The notes: generated by a model from the sequence alone, not told the origin. Positions 1-9,242 are shown, counted from the stretch's first letter. The stretch: 32,736 nucleotides of DNA from Geobacter sp. UBA4074 (GCA_002383415.1 DFYU01000159.1:1-32736); one strand, 5' to 3'. Numbers and translations: made by a program.

Positions 1-2
1 CC

Positions 3-401
3 AACCTGGGCCGCCACTTCGAGGAACTGCGCACGATCATCGACGGCAGCCGCTATCCTGAGCGTTTCGCCATCTGTTTCGATACCTGTCATACCTTTGC
101 CGCCGGTTACGACACCACCAGCCCCCAAGGGTATCAGGCGGTGATGGACGAATTCGACCGGGTTTTGGGGCTTGAGCGGTTGCAGTGTTTCCATTTCAAC
201 GACTCCAAGAAGGGTCTGGGCAGTCGGGTGGACCGCCACGACCATATCGGCCAAGGCATGTTGGGCCTGGAGCCGTTCCGCTTGATCATGAACGACCCCC
301 GTTTTGTTGCCATTCCCAAGATACTCGAAACCCCCAAGGGGGATAACGACGAGATGGACCAGATCAACCTCGCTCTGTTGCGGGGCCTGGTCAGCCCATA
401 A
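3..401 (+). CDS. nfo: Endonuclease IV, C-terminal part (truncated by window edge)
   Basis: This is the C-terminal part of endonuclease IV, a metal-dependent AP endonuclease of base excision repair. The reading frame is open from base 3, without a start, to TAA at 399-401. It therefore extends further left than the first ATG at 141. The signature stretches are visible: CFDTCHTFAAGYD near the left edge, then HFNDSKKGLGSRVDRHDHIGQG, which carries the conserved metal-binding Asp and His residues of the family, and a final PKILETPKG segment. The stop lies 7 bases before the ATG of the next gene, so the two may be cotranscribed. Identification is firm; only the N-terminal half is missing. Confidence 0.95.
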   Translation, partial: NLGRHFEELRTIIDGSRYPERFAICFDTCHTFAAGYDTTSPQGYQAVMDEFDRVLGLERLQCFHFNDSKKGLGSRVDRHDHIGQGMLGLEPFRLIMNDPRFVAIPKILETPKGDNDEMDQINLALLRGLVSP

Positions 402-408
402 TGATGCC

Positions 409-1638
409 ATGACCAATCTCACTCAACCGCTACGGATCGCCTTGCGGGCGTTGCGGATCAATAAACTGCGTTCCTTCCTGACCATGCTGGGGATCATTAT
501 CGGCATCGCCGCCGTGATCGCTATGATGGCGGTCGGCTCCGGCGCCAGCTACATCATCTCCCAGCAGATCGCCAGCATCGGCAGCAACATCCTCTTGGTG
601 ATCCCCGGTTCGCTCACCAGCGGCGGCATACGTACCGGCAGCGGCGGGGTGCAGACCCTGACCTATGACGATGCCCGCGCCATCCAGCACGAATGTCCTT
701 CAGTTGCCCTGGCATCCCCCACCGTACGCGGTTCCGGCCAGGTGGTCTACGGCAACCAGAACTGGTCCACCCTCTTGATGGGTTCCACGCCAGAAATGTT
801 TATCATCCGCGACTGGCCGGTTCTGCGTGGCCGCACCATCACCAGCTCCGATGTTGACAGCGCCGCCAAGGTCTGCCTGTTGGGTCAAACCGTGGCCCAA
901 ATCCTGTTCGGCAGCGAGGATCCGCTTGGCAAGATGATCCGCATCAAGAAGGTGCCCTTCACCGTGGTCGGCATCATGGACCGCAAGGGGCAGTCACCCC
1001 AGGGCACCGACCAGGATGACGTGATCTTCGTGCCGTTGCGCACCGCCCAGCGCAAACTGATCGGCAGCCAGTTTCCCAATACCGTCGGCGCCATCCTGGT
1101 GCAGGCCAAAAGTGAAGAGCTGCTGGGTCGTGCCGAGGAGGAGATCACCACGCTGCTCAACCAGCGCCACCGGATTAATGGCTCCAAGGAACCCGACTTC
1201 ACCGTTCGCAACTTGTCTGAAATACTGGCGGTAGCCGAGCAGTCGGCCAAGGCCATGTCACTGCTGTTGGGGGCGGTGGCCTCCATCTCGCTGATCGTTG
1301 GCGGCATCGGCATTATGAACATCATGCTGGTCTCGGTTACTGAGCGAACCCGCGAGATCGGTATCCGGATGGCAATCGGCGCCAAACGTAAGGACATTTT
1401 GCTGCAATTCCTGACCGAAGCGGTGCTGCTGACCATCATGGGCGGCCTGATCGGTATCACCCTGGGGGCCGGCGGCGCCATGGTGGTCTCCCGCCTGCTT
1501 TCCTGGCCGACCCTGATCTCACCGCTCTCGATCACCATCGCCGTGCTGTTTTCCGGCGCCGTCGGCATCTTCTTCGGCTTTTATCCGGCCCGCAAGGCGG
1601 CGTCGTTAAACCCGATCGAGGCATTGCGCTATGAGTGA
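409..1638 (+). CDS. MacB-type ABC transporter permease (MacB_PCD + FtsX domains)
   Basis: Predicted 409-residue inner-membrane permease of the MacB/FtsX class. The first membrane segment is near residues 23-43, followed by a large periplasmic domain of about 230 residues. Three membrane segments lie in the C-terminal FtsX domain, with the conserved block VTERTREIGIRMAIGAKRKDI at their entrance. The start at 409 was chosen because the open frame extending upstream lies inside nfo, and MTNLTQPLRIALRALRINKLRSF is the usual N-terminus of the family. The ATP-binding subunit is not fused and is not in the window, so it presumably lies to the left or elsewhere. Family members export antibiotics, lipids or peptides with a membrane-fusion partner; the substrate cannot be told here. 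Its end overlaps the next start by 8 bases. Confidence 0.9.
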   Translation: MTNLTQPLRIALRALRINKLRSFLTMLGIIIGIAAVIAMMAVGSGASYIISQQIASIGSNILLVIPGSLTSGGIRTGSGGVQTLTYDDARAIQHECPSVALASPTVRGSGQVVYGNQNWSTLLMGSTPEMFIIRDWPVLRGRTITSSDVDSAAKVCLLGQTVAQILFGSEDPLGKMIRIKKVPFTVVGIMDRKGQSPQGTDQDDVIFVPLRTAQRKLIGSQFPNTVGAILVQAKSEELLGRAEEEITTLLNQRHRINGSKEPDFTVRNLSEILAVAEQSAKAMSLLLGAVASISLIVGGIGIMNIMLVSVTERTREIGIRMAIGAKRKDILLQFLTEAVLLTIMGGLIGITLGAGGAMVVSRLLSWPTLISPLSITIAVLFSGAVGIFFGFYPARKAASLNPIEALRYE

Positions 1639-2335
1639 CCGTCCCCGCATCATGCTGGTGGAAGACGAGATCCATCTGGCCCGTGGCATCTGTTTCAACC
1701 TGGAACTGGATGGCTATGTGGTCAGCCACTTTGACCGTGGCGAGACCGCCCTTGAAGCGTTGCGGGTCGAACGCTGCGACCTGATCATCCTGGATGTGAT
1801 GCTGCCCGGCATGGACGGCTTCCAAGTCTGCAAGGCGATGCGCGAACTGGATTCGCGGGTGCCGATCCTGATGCTGACTGCTCGATCAGAAGACCTGGAC
1901 CGGGTGGCCGGCCTGGAATCAGGCGCTGATGACTACCTGACCAAGCCGTTCAACCTGGCTGAATTCCTGTTGCGGGTGAAAGGGATGCTACGGCGCTCCT
2001 CCTGGTACCGCCCCGACCCGGTTGAGGAGGGCTACTGTTTCGGTGACAATGAGGTATTTCTGCTTTCCTATCGCGCCAAGACCGCCCAGGGTGAGATCGA
2101 CCTGACCGAGATGGAGGTGCGGGTGCTGTCACTGTTCTTCCAGCGGGAGGGCCAGGTGATCCCCCGCGGCGAACTGTTGGAATCGGTCTGGGGCTACGCC
2201 TCCGATGCCGAGACCCGAACCCTGGATAACTTCGTGGTGCGGCTACGCAAATACTTCGAACGGGACCCGGGCCGGCCGGTACATTTCATTACCGTGCGCG
2301 GGGTGGGCTACCGCTTTTCACGTCAGGGCAGCTAA
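1631..2335 (+). CDS. OmpR/PhoB-family response regulator
   Basis: A 234-residue response regulator. The receiver domain (residues 5-118) has the acidic pair E11/D12, phospho-acceptor D55 in IILDVMLPGMDG, T83 and K105 in DDYLTKPF. The C-terminal winged helix (about 140-231) carries the family pattern LTEMEVRVL and VRGVGYRF, so it should bind DNA as a phosphorylated dimer. The ATG at 1631 lies inside the end of the permease gene in another frame, suggesting translational coupling. No histidine kinase gene is adjacent in the window, so its partner is unknown. Coupling to a MacB permease suggests control of an export or envelope-stress system, but that is inference. Confidence 0.93.
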   Translation: MSDRPRIMLVEDEIHLARGICFNLELDGYVVSHFDRGETALEALRVERCDLIILDVMLPGMDGFQVCKAMRELDSRVPILMLTARSEDLDRVAGLESGADDYLTKPFNLAEFLLRVKGMLRRSSWYRPDPVEEGYCFGDNEVFLLSYRAKTAQGEIDLTEMEVRVLSLFFQREGQVIPRGELLESVWGYASDAETRTLDNFVVRLRKYFERDPGRPVHFITVRGVGYRFSRQGS

Positions 2336-2336
2336 G

Positions 2337-2660
2337 ATGGTGCAACGCCGCCCGCAATCCCGCAAACTGCCCTCACCGGAAGAGCTGCGTCAGCTGGTTA
2401 ACACGTTGAAATCAGGAAATAAACCAGCCAACGCTAACTACCGCGAGCAATCGCTCAAGCTGCATGGCTGGATCTGCGCCAAGTGCGGCAGAGAGTTCGA
2501 GCGGGAGAATCTGCAGCTCCTCACCGTCCATCACCGGGATGGCAACCACCACAATAACCCGCCCGATGGCAGTAACTGGGAAAACCTGTGCGTCTACTGC
2601 CACGACGACGAGCACAGCCGTCTGATCCTGGCGGAGTACCTGAACGGAACCACACCATGA
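2337..2660 (+). CDS. yajD: YajD-type HNH nuclease-domain protein
   Basis: A 107-residue protein with an HNH fold. Two CxxC-type zinc knuckles, CAKC (about residues 45-48) and CVYC, flank the core LTVHHRDGNHHNNPPDGSNWENLC. This closely matches the layout of E. coli YajD (about 115 residues), whose cellular role is not established. The chosen ATG at 2337 starts 2 bases after the response-regulator stop; the longer open frame begins inside that gene and is less likely. Its TGA overlaps the selB ATG as ATGA, so the two are probably translationally coupled. The HNH and zinc residues look intact, so nuclease activity is plausible but unproven. Confidence 0.85.
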   Translation: MVQRRPQSRKLPSPEELRQLVNTLKSGNKPANANYREQSLKLHGWICAKCGREFERENLQLLTVHHRDGNHHNNPPDGSNWENLCVYCHDDEHSRLILAEYLNGTTP

Positions 2661-4567
2661 AACACCTGATCCTCGGTACGGCCGGCCATATCGACCACGG
2701 CAAGACCTCGCTGGTACGGGCGCTGACCGGTATTGACACTGATCGCCTGAAAGAAGAAAAAGCCCGCGGCATCACGATTGAATTGGGTTTTGCCCATCTG
2801 GCGCTGCCGGGCGGGATCGAATTCGGCGTGGTGGATGTGCCGGGCCATGAAAAATTCGTGCGGGCCATGGTGGCCGGTGTAGCCGGCATGGACCTGGTGA
2901 TGCTGGTGATCGCGGCCGACGAGGGGATCATGCCCCAGACTCGCGAACACCTGGATATCTTGCGGCTGTTAGGTGTCCACACCGGCCTGGTGGCGCTGAC
3001 CAAACGGGACATGGTGGAACCTGACTGGCTGCCGCTGGTGCAGGAGGAGGTGCGCGAGTTCGTGGCCGGCACCTTCCTGGAGACGGCGGCCATCATCCCG
3101 GTCTCTTCCAAGACCGGTGAGGGGCTCGACGACCTCAAGGCCGAACTGGCCCGACTGGCCGAAGGGGCCGCAGAGAAAAAGCGTGACGGCCAGTTCCGCC
3201 TGCCGGTGGACCGGGTCTTTACGGTGGCCGGTTTCGGCACCGTGGTGACCGGCACCCTGCTGGCCGGTGAGATCAAAGTAGGTGACGAGCTTGAACTATT
3301 ACCCAGGGGGATTCCCGGCCGGGTGCGGGGCATCCAGGCCCATGGTGCCAAGGCCGACATCGGTCAGGCCGGCCAACGGCTGGCGGTGAACCTGCAGGGG
3401 GTTGATCTGGATCAGGTGCAGCGCGGTGATGTGGTGGTGCCAGCCGGGGTCTTTCGCACCACCCGTCGAGTGGATGTGCGGCTGGACCACCTGACTGCCG
3501 CCCCCCGCGATCTCAAGCACCGCTCCACGGTCCGTTTCCACACCGGCACCAGCGAGGTCACCGCCCAGGTGATCCTGCTTGACCGCGACCTGCTGCCGGC
3601 GGGCGAGACCGCCTACGCTCAACTACGTCTGGCCGAGCCACTCTTGCTGGTCTCCGGCGACCCCTATCTGATCCGCGCCTCGTCTCCGGCCGCCACCATC
3701 GGCGGCGGCATCGTGCTGGACCCATTCCCGCCGGCCCGACGCCGTCGCAGCGACGATGCACTTAACCTGCTGCAATCACTGGATGTAGCCGAGCACCAGA
3801 AGACCTGCAGCCTGATCGTCGCCCAATCACTTTTGTCCGGCATCAGCCTTGAAGAGATCGTGCTGCGTTCCGGTATTGCGCGCAGGCAGGCCGAGACGGC
3901 TCTGCAAGGGTTGCTGGCTTCGGGTGAGATCGTGCAGATGACCCGCGAACCGCGCATCTTTCTCAGCAAGACCGCCATCGACACCTTAAAGGCAGGCCTG
4001 TTGGCTGAACTAACCGCCTATCTGGCTGCCAATCCGCTCAAAGAGGGTATCAGCAAGGAAGAGTTAAAAACCCGCCTGCCCAAACGCAGCGACCAGCGTT
4101 TCTTTGCCCCGCTGTTGGCTGATCTGGAAAAGGAAACCAGACTGACCGTCGAACGGGACCTGGTTCGTCTCGCCGGCGCAGCCAAACAGGCTGCACCCCA
4201 GACCTCCGCCCTGGCCGGCAGCTTGCTCAAGCTGCTTGACGCAGCCGGCAAAGAACCGCCTACGGTGAAGGAACTGGCCGAGGCTCATCATTGCAGCGAA
4301 AAAGAGGTGCGCGACCACCTGACGCTGTTGCTGCGTGACAACAGCGTGACCCGCGTTTCAGCAGATATCTTTTATGCCAGCAACGCTCTGGATGCCATCC
4401 GCCAGCAGTTGATAACGTTTTTGCAGCAGCACGGCAAGATCATACCGTCCGATTTCCGCGAACTGACCGGCCTGTCACGGAAGTTCATGATCCCGCTGCT
4501 GGAGCATTTTGACAACGAAAAGCTGACCATCCGCACCGGCGATAAACGGGTATTACGAAAACGGTAA
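2657..4567 (+). CDS. selB: Selenocysteine-specific elongation factor SelB
   Basis: A 636-residue translation GTPase that delivers selenocysteyl-tRNA to UGA codons marked by a SECIS hairpin. The GTPase motifs are clear: GHIDHGKTS (residues 10-18), DVPGHEKF and TKRD. The elongation-factor beta-barrel domains follow (HTGTSEV, then a region with IGGGIVLDP). The last 270 residues form the winged-helix repeats that bind SECIS RNA, ending ...RTGDKRVLRKR. The start at 2657 was chosen because MKHLILGTAGHIDHGK is the family N-terminus and the codon overlaps the yajD stop. No selA or selC is in the window, and no coding region here needs an in-frame UGA, so its clients lie elsewhere. Confidence 0.97.
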   Translation: MKHLILGTAGHIDHGKTSLVRALTGIDTDRLKEEKARGITIELGFAHLALPGGIEFGVVDVPGHEKFVRAMVAGVAGMDLVMLVIAADEGIMPQTREHLDILRLLGVHTGLVALTKRDMVEPDWLPLVQEEVREFVAGTFLETAAIIPVSSKTGEGLDDLKAELARLAEGAAEKKRDGQFRLPVDRVFTVAGFGTVVTGTLLAGEIKVGDELELLPRGIPGRVRGIQAHGAKADIGQAGQRLAVNLQGVDLDQVQRGDVVVPAGVFRTTRRVDVRLDHLTAAPRDLKHRSTVRFHTGTSEVTAQVILLDRDLLPAGETAYAQLRLAEPLLLVSGDPYLIRASSPAATIGGGIVLDPFPPARRRRSDDALNLLQSLDVAEHQKTCSLIVAQSLLSGISLEEIVLRSGIARRQAETALQGLLASGEIVQMTREPRIFLSKTAIDTLKAGLLAELTAYLAANPLKEGISKEELKTRLPKRSDQRFFAPLLADLEKETRLTVERDLVRLAGAAKQAAPQTSALAGSLLKLLDAAGKEPPTVKELAEAHHCSEKEVRDHLTLLLRDNSVTRVSADIFYASNALDAIRQQLITFLQQHGKIIPSDFRELTGLSRKFMIPLLEHFDNEKLTIRTGDKRVLRKR

Positions 4568-4629
4568 CGGTTGCTTTCGGACAAAAGCAGGCTACAGTTG
4601 TACCCATCCCGTCCTTTTGGAGGCGTTTC

Positions 4630-4935
4630 ATGACTCTGCGTCTAGGCATTATCTTCAGCTGTATGCCTTTCCTGCTGGCCGGCTGCGCACGCGAGCAACA
4701 GGCCGAAGCAGACAACTTCAGACAGTCGTTTCGAAAAAGCTTCACCGAATCCTGTATCGCTGGTTCGACTTCAGGCCCCAACGCCTTATCCGCCAAGCTT
4801 GCCGCTGACAAGTGCGCCTGCATGGCTGATTATCTGGTGGCAAACTATTCCCCTGACGAACTCGGCCAGCTGTCTGGGGCTGGTTCCAGCGAGGCCACCA
4901 GCCTGATGGACGCCGCCATCGCAGCCTGCAAATAG
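4630..4935 (+). CDS. Small cysteine-containing lipoprotein of unknown function
   Basis: A 101-residue predicted lipoprotein. A short hydrophobic signal ends in the lipobox LAGC, so C19 should be lipidated. The mature part has four further cysteines (42, 62, 64, 100), including a CAC pair, and is mostly helical with acidic character. A good ribosome-binding site (GGAGG at 4619-4623) supports the start. I do not recognise a named family. Even cysteine number suggests disulphides in the periplasm. A hairpin follows the gene at 4964-4985, so it is probably the last gene of its transcript. Confidence 0.75.
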   Translation: MTLRLGIIFSCMPFLLAGCAREQQAEADNFRQSFRKSFTESCIAGSTSGPNALSAKLAADKCACMADYLVANYSPDELGQLSGAGSSEATSLMDAAIAACK

Positions 4936-4963
4936 CTTCGACCGACATCTGCAACACCTCGCA

Positions 4964-4985
4964 AAGGGCGCACTGATGCGCCCTT
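4964..4985 (+). terminator. Hairpin after the lipoprotein gene
   Basis: A perfect 9-bp stem (AAGGGCGCA / TGCGCCCTT) with a 4-base loop CTGA sits 28 bases after the lipoprotein stop. Only a short pyrimidine stretch follows, so it may be a weak intrinsic terminator or a 3'-end stabiliser. Confidence 0.55.
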
Positions 4986-5111
4986 CTGCATTGAGGAGGC
5001 AAAATTACCTTGAGAAATCAGGAGACATCGTATATGGTATAACCTATTGTTTTCACTTGCGTTAAACGCTTTTTACGGACATTAAAACCGTATCATCCAA
5101 GGAGGTTTCAG

Positions 5112-7790
5112 ATGGCAGCGAAGTATGTGTACTTTTTCGGGAATGGTCAGGCCGAAGGCCGGGCCGACATGAAAAACCTGCTGGGCGGCAAGGGTGCCAA
5201 CCTGGCGGAGATGACCAGCATCGGACTGCCGGTTCCCCCCGGCTTCACCATCAGCACCGAGGTCTGCACCTACTACTATGCCAACGCTGAGACCTACCCC
5301 GCCGCCCTGACCAGCGAGGTGGAGAATAACCTGCAGAAGGTAGAGGCGATCATGGGCCGGACCTTCGGCGATGCCGCCAATCCGCTGCTGGTATCGGTCC
5401 GTTCCGGCGCCCGGGCCTCCATGCCGGGCATGATGGACACCATCCTCAACCTGGGCCTGAACGACACCACGGTCCAAGGGATCATCGCCCAGTCCGGCGA
5501 TGAACGCTTCGCCTATGACGCCTACCGCCGCTTCGTACAGATGTACTCCGACGTGGTGATGGGCATGGACAAGCACTCCCTGGAGCACCTGCTGGAGCAA
5601 AAAAAGGCCGAGAAGGGTGTGCACCTGGACACCGAGCTGACCGCTAGCGACTGGAAAGACCTGGTGGCCCAGTTCAAGGCCAAGATCAAGGCCGACCTGG
5701 GCAAGGCCTTCCCGGAAGACCCCAAAGAGCAGCTATGGGGCGCCATCGGGGCCGTCTTCGGCTCCTGGATGAACCAACGGGCCATCACCTACCGCAAACT
5801 GAATAACATCCCGGCCGATTGGGGCACCGCCGTCAACGTGCAGTCGATGGTCTACGGCAACATGGGCGAGGACTGCGCCACCGGCGTGGCCTTTACCCGC
5901 GACCCCTCCACCGGCGACAACTATTTCTACGGCGAGTACCTGGTCAACGCCCAGGGCGAGGACGTGGTGGCCGGTATCCGCACCCCCCAGCCGATCAACA
6001 TGCACCAGAAGAAGCCGGGCGACCTGCCTTCGATGGAAGAGGTGCTGCCGGAATGCTACGCACAACTGGCTGATATTCGTCAGATCCTTGAGAAACACTA
6101 CAAGGATATGCAGGACATCGAGTTCACCATCGAAAAGGGCAAGCTGTTCATGCTGCAGACCCGTAACGGGAAGCGTACCGCCCAGGCTGCCATCAAGGTG
6201 GCGGTGGATATGGTCAAGGAGGGACTGATCGACCAGAAGACCGCCGTGCTGCGGGTGGCCCCGTCCCAGCTGGACCAGCTGCTGCACCCCTCGCTGGACC
6301 CCAAGGCCGAGAAGAAGGTGATCGCCAAGGGCCTGCCCGCCTCCCCCGGCGCTGCCGGCGGCACGGTGGTCTTTACCGCTGACGAGGCCGAGGAACTGGC
6401 CAAAAACGGCAAAAAGGTGATCCTGGTACGGATCGAGACCTCGCCGGAGGATATCCACGGCATGCATGCCGCCCAAGGCATCCTCACCGCCCGGGGCGGC
6501 ATGACCTCCCACGCGGCGGTGGTGGCCCGCGGCATGGGCAAGTGCTGCGTGGCCGGCTGCAGCGATATCAAGGTCGATTACGCCAGCCAGAGCTTCGTTG
6601 CCAACAACGGCGTGCTGGTTAAAAAGGGGGATACCATCACCCTGGACGGCTCCACTGGCCAGGTGATGCTGGGTGAGGTTCCCACCGTACCGCCCCAGCT
6701 GACCGGCGACTTTGGCACCCTGATGGGCTGGGTGGACTCGTTCCGCACCCTGAAGGTGCGTACCAACGCCGATACCCCCCACGACTCCAAGGTGGCCCGC
6801 GAGTTTGGCGCAGAAGGGATCGGCCTGTGCCGTACCGAGCATATGTTCTTCGAGGCCGAGCGGATCGCCGCAGTGCGTGAGATGATCCTGTCGGCCGACG
6901 TGGAAGGCCGCCAGAAGGCGTTGGCCAAGATCCTGCCGATGCAGAAGTGCGACTTTATCGGCATCTTCCGCGAGATGAAGGGGCTGCCGGTCACCATCCG
7001 CCTGCTGGACCCGCCGCTGCACGAGTTCCTGCCCCAAGAAGACAAAGATATCGACGATCTGGCCGTCACCATGCAGGTGCCGGCCCAGACCCTGCGCAAC
7101 AAGGTGGAGTTCCTGCACGAGTTCAACCCGATGCTGGGCCACCGTGGCTGCCGCCTGGGGATCACCTTCCCTGAGATCTACGACATGCAGGTGCGGGCCA
7201 TCATGGAGGCGGCCTGTGAACTGGTCAAAAACGAGGGCTTCAGTATCGTGCCGGAGATCATGATCCCGCTGATCGCCACCGTCAAGGAGCTGTCGGTACT
7301 CAAGGCCAACGCGGTCAAGATCTGCGACGAGGTGATCGCCCAGTACGGCGTCAAGGTAGAGTACCTGATCGGCACCATGATCGAGCTGCCCCGGGCCGCC
7401 CTGACCGCCGACGAGATCGCCGTCGAGGCAGAGTTCTTCTCCTACGGCACCAACGACCTGACCCAGACAACCTTCGGCCTGTCCCGGGACGATGCCGGCA
7501 AGTTCCTGCCGTTCTACGTGGATGCCGGCATCCTGCCGGAAGACCCCTTCGTATCGCTGGATCAGAACGGTGTCGGCCAGTTGGTCAAGATGGGCTGCGA
7601 GAAGGGCCGCGCCACCCGCCCCAACATCAAGCTGGGCATCTGCGGTGAGCACGGCGGCGATCCCGAATCGGTGATCTTCTGTCACAAAATTGGCCTGGAT
7701 TACGTCTCCTGCTCCCCCTTCCGGGTACCAATCGCCCGCCTGGCGGCAGCCCATGCCGCCCTGGGCGGCGGCGACGACGCCACCAAATAG
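5112..7790 (+). CDS. ppdK: Pyruvate, phosphate dikinase
   Basis: An 892-residue PPDK that interconverts pyruvate, ATP and phosphate with PEP, AMP and pyrophosphate. The N-terminal ATP-grasp region begins KYVYFFGNGQAEG and contains SVRSGARASMPGMMDT. The central phosphohistidine domain has GGMTSHAAVVARG with catalytic H467. The C-terminal PEP/pyruvate barrel includes IGLCRTEHMFF, GTNDLTQ and LGICGEHGGDP with C844. Length is typical for the bacterial enzyme. A strong ribosome-binding site AAGGAGGT lies at 5099-5106. A weak promoter-like pair (TTGAGA 5010, TATGGT 5033) precedes it. The gene is flanked by hairpins on both sides, so it appears monocistronic. In acetate-using anaerobes it would feed gluconeogenesis from pyruvate. 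Confidence 0.98.
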   Translation: MAAKYVYFFGNGQAEGRADMKNLLGGKGANLAEMTSIGLPVPPGFTISTEVCTYYYANAETYPAALTSEVENNLQKVEAIMGRTFGDAANPLLVSVRSGARASMPGMMDTILNLGLNDTTVQGIIAQSGDERFAYDAYRRFVQMYSDVVMGMDKHSLEHLLEQKKAEKGVHLDTELTASDWKDLVAQFKAKIKADLGKAFPEDPKEQLWGAIGAVFGSWMNQRAITYRKLNNIPADWGTAVNVQSMVYGNMGEDCATGVAFTRDPSTGDNYFYGEYLVNAQGEDVVAGIRTPQPINMHQKKPGDLPSMEEVLPECYAQLADIRQILEKHYKDMQDIEFTIEKGKLFMLQTRNGKRTAQAAIKVAVDMVKEGLIDQKTAVLRVAPSQLDQLLHPSLDPKAEKKVIAKGLPASPGAAGGTVVFTADEAEELAKNGKKVILVRIETSPEDIHGMHAAQGILTARGGMTSHAAVVARGMGKCCVAGCSDIKVDYASQSFVANNGVLVKKGDTITLDGSTGQVMLGEVPTVPPQLTGDFGTLMGWVDSFRTLKVRTNADTPHDSKVAREFGAEGIGLCRTEHMFFEAERIAAVREMILSADVEGRQKALAKILPMQKCDFIGIFREMKGLPVTIRLLDPPLHEFLPQEDKDIDDLAVTMQVPAQTLRNKVEFLHEFNPMLGHRGCRLGITFPEIYDMQVRAIMEAACELVKNEGFSIVPEIMIPLIATVKELSVLKANAVKICDEVIAQYGVKVEYLIGTMIELPRAALTADEIAVEAEFFSYGTNDLTQTTFGLSRDDAGKFLPFYVDAGILPEDPFVSLDQNGVGQLVKMGCEKGRATRPNIKLGICGEHGGDPESVIFCHKIGLDYVSCSPFRVPIARLAAAHAALGGGDDATK

Positions 7791-7816
7791 GTTAAGCACT
7801 AACTGTTTTGACATCA

Positions 7817-7850
7817 CGGGCGGGATCGACACGATCCCGCCCGTTTTTGT
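7817..7850 (+). terminator. Intrinsic terminator of ppdK
   Basis: A perfect 12-bp stem (CGGGCGGGATCG at 7817-7828 pairing with 7832-7843), a 3-base loop ACA, then TTTTTGTT. It is a textbook Rho-independent terminator 26 bases after the ppdK stop. Confidence 0.93.
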
Positions 7851-7886
7851 TGACGCCGCCGGTGAGGAGGGACTACAGTCGTTGCC

Positions 7887-9242
7887 ATGTCGTCCCTGCT
7901 TGGCCGCATACTCCCCTGTTTTCACAGCAAACCGGTCTCGATCCGCTGCAACGTCTTTCGGCTTTCGCTGCCGGTACTGCTCTCTTCGCTGTTCCAGCGG
8001 CTGGTGGGCATCGCCGACATCTTCATGACCGGCGGCCTGGGTGCGTCGGCCATCGCCGCCACCGGCCTGGGCCAGCTGCTGCTCTTCACCACCATGACCA
8101 TCTTCTGGGGCCTGTCTACCGGCACCTCGGTGGTGATCGCCCACCTGTTCGGCGCCGGTCGCCATGACGAGGCCCGCCGGGCCGCAGCCACCGCCCTGGC
8201 AGCCTGCCTGGTGCTGACCGCCATCGCAGCCGTTGCCGGCAGCCTGTGGGGGGCCGAGGTAGCCAGCCTGATGGGAGCCTCGGCCGAGGTACAGGCCCAG
8301 GCCGGCCCCTACATCCGGCTGGTATTCCAATGGCTGGTCTGGACCACCGGGGTCAACATCCTCTCGGCCATCATGCACGGCAACGGCCAGACCCGCATCC
8401 CGATGCAGGGCATCCTGCTGGTCAACATCCTGCACATCCTGATCGCCTGGCCGCTGATCTACGGCAGATGGGGTCTGCCGGCCCTGGGGGTGGAGGGTGC
8501 GGCCATCGCCATTAATCTCTCGGAATTCCTCGGCTTTTGCTACCTGCTCTACCAGGCCTTCAAGCAGCGCTACCTGGTCCTGCAGTGGCCTGACCGGCCG
8601 CTGTTTGCCAGGATCTGGCAGGTGGGCTGGCCAGTGGCCCTGGAGCGGGTGGCCCAACAATCCGGCCAGCTGTTCTACTCCAGCTTCATCATAGCCTACG
8701 GCACCAGCGCCTATGCCGCCCACCAGATCGGCCTGTCCATCGAATCGCTTTCCTTCATGCCGGGCGCCGGCATGGGGATCGCCGCTGCCACCCTGATGGG
8801 CCAGTCGCTGGGAGCCAAGAAGTATCTGCGGGCCCATGCCAGCCATGTGCAGGCCCTCAAACTGGCCCTGGTGGTGATGGGCACCATGGCGCTCGTCTTC
8901 CTGCTGGTGCCCCACTACCTGGTGATGGTCTTTACCAGCGACCCGGAGGTGATCCGCCAAGGCGCCGTTTTCTTGAGGATTGTGGCCTTTGCCCAGATCC
9001 CGCTGGCGATCTCTTTTGTCTATGCCGGTAGCCTGCGGGGGGCGGGCGACACCTTCTACGTCTTCATCGTCACGCTGCTGACCATGTGGGGGGTACGGGT
9101 GCTCTTGGCCTGGGTGGCGGGGCCGCTGCTGCAGCTGTCACTGTATATGGTTTGGGGGGTCTTCCTGGTGGATTGGTACGTACGGGCGGTGGCCTTTGGC
9201 TGGCGTTACCACAAACGGGACCTGCACAGCACGGTGCTATGA
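7887..9242 (+). CDS. MATE-family efflux protein
   Basis: A 451-residue polytopic membrane protein of the multidrug and toxic compound extrusion family. About twelve hydrophobic segments are visible, arranged as two similar halves. Typical features are the N-terminal LPVLLSSLFQRLVGIADIF (TM1, residues about 28-46) and the middle-half repeat VALERVAQQSGQLFYSSFI. The later segment AAATLMGQSLGAKKYLRA is a MATE signature. It should export cationic compounds using a sodium or proton gradient; the substrate is unknown. A GAGGAGG site at 7864-7870 is about 16 bases from the ATG, which is rather far. The gene is separated from ppdK by a strong terminator and its 3' end overlaps the convergent tonB by 6 bases. 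Confidence 0.93.
   Translation: MSSLLGRILPCFHSKPVSIRCNVFRLSLPVLLSSLFQRLVGIADIFMTGGLGASAIAATGLGQLLLFTTMTIFWGLSTGTSVVIAHLFGAGRHDEARRAAATALAACLVLTAIAAVAGSLWGAEVASLMGASAEVQAQAGPYIRLVFQWLVWTTGVNILSAIMHGNGQTRIPMQGILLVNILHILIAWPLIYGRWGLPALGVEGAAIAINLSEFLGFCYLLYQAFKQRYLVLQWPDRPLFARIWQVGWPVALERVAQQSGQLFYSSFIIAYGTSAYAAHQIGLSIESLSFMPGAGMGIAAATLMGQSLGAKKYLRAHASHVQALKLALVVMGTMALVFLLVPHYLVMVFTSDPEVIRQGAVFLRIVAFAQIPLAISFVYAGSLRGAGDTFYVFIVTLLTMWGVRVLLAWVAGPLLQLSLYMVWGVFLVDWYVRAVAFGWRYHKRDLHSTVL

Noticed and set aside
5733..8960. Very long minus-strand open frame (over 1,000 codons) opposite ppdK and the MATE gene
   Set aside because: It is the antisense shadow of two well-supported genes in high-GC DNA, crosses the ppdK terminator and has a low-complexity Gly/His/Gln-rich translation with no domain.
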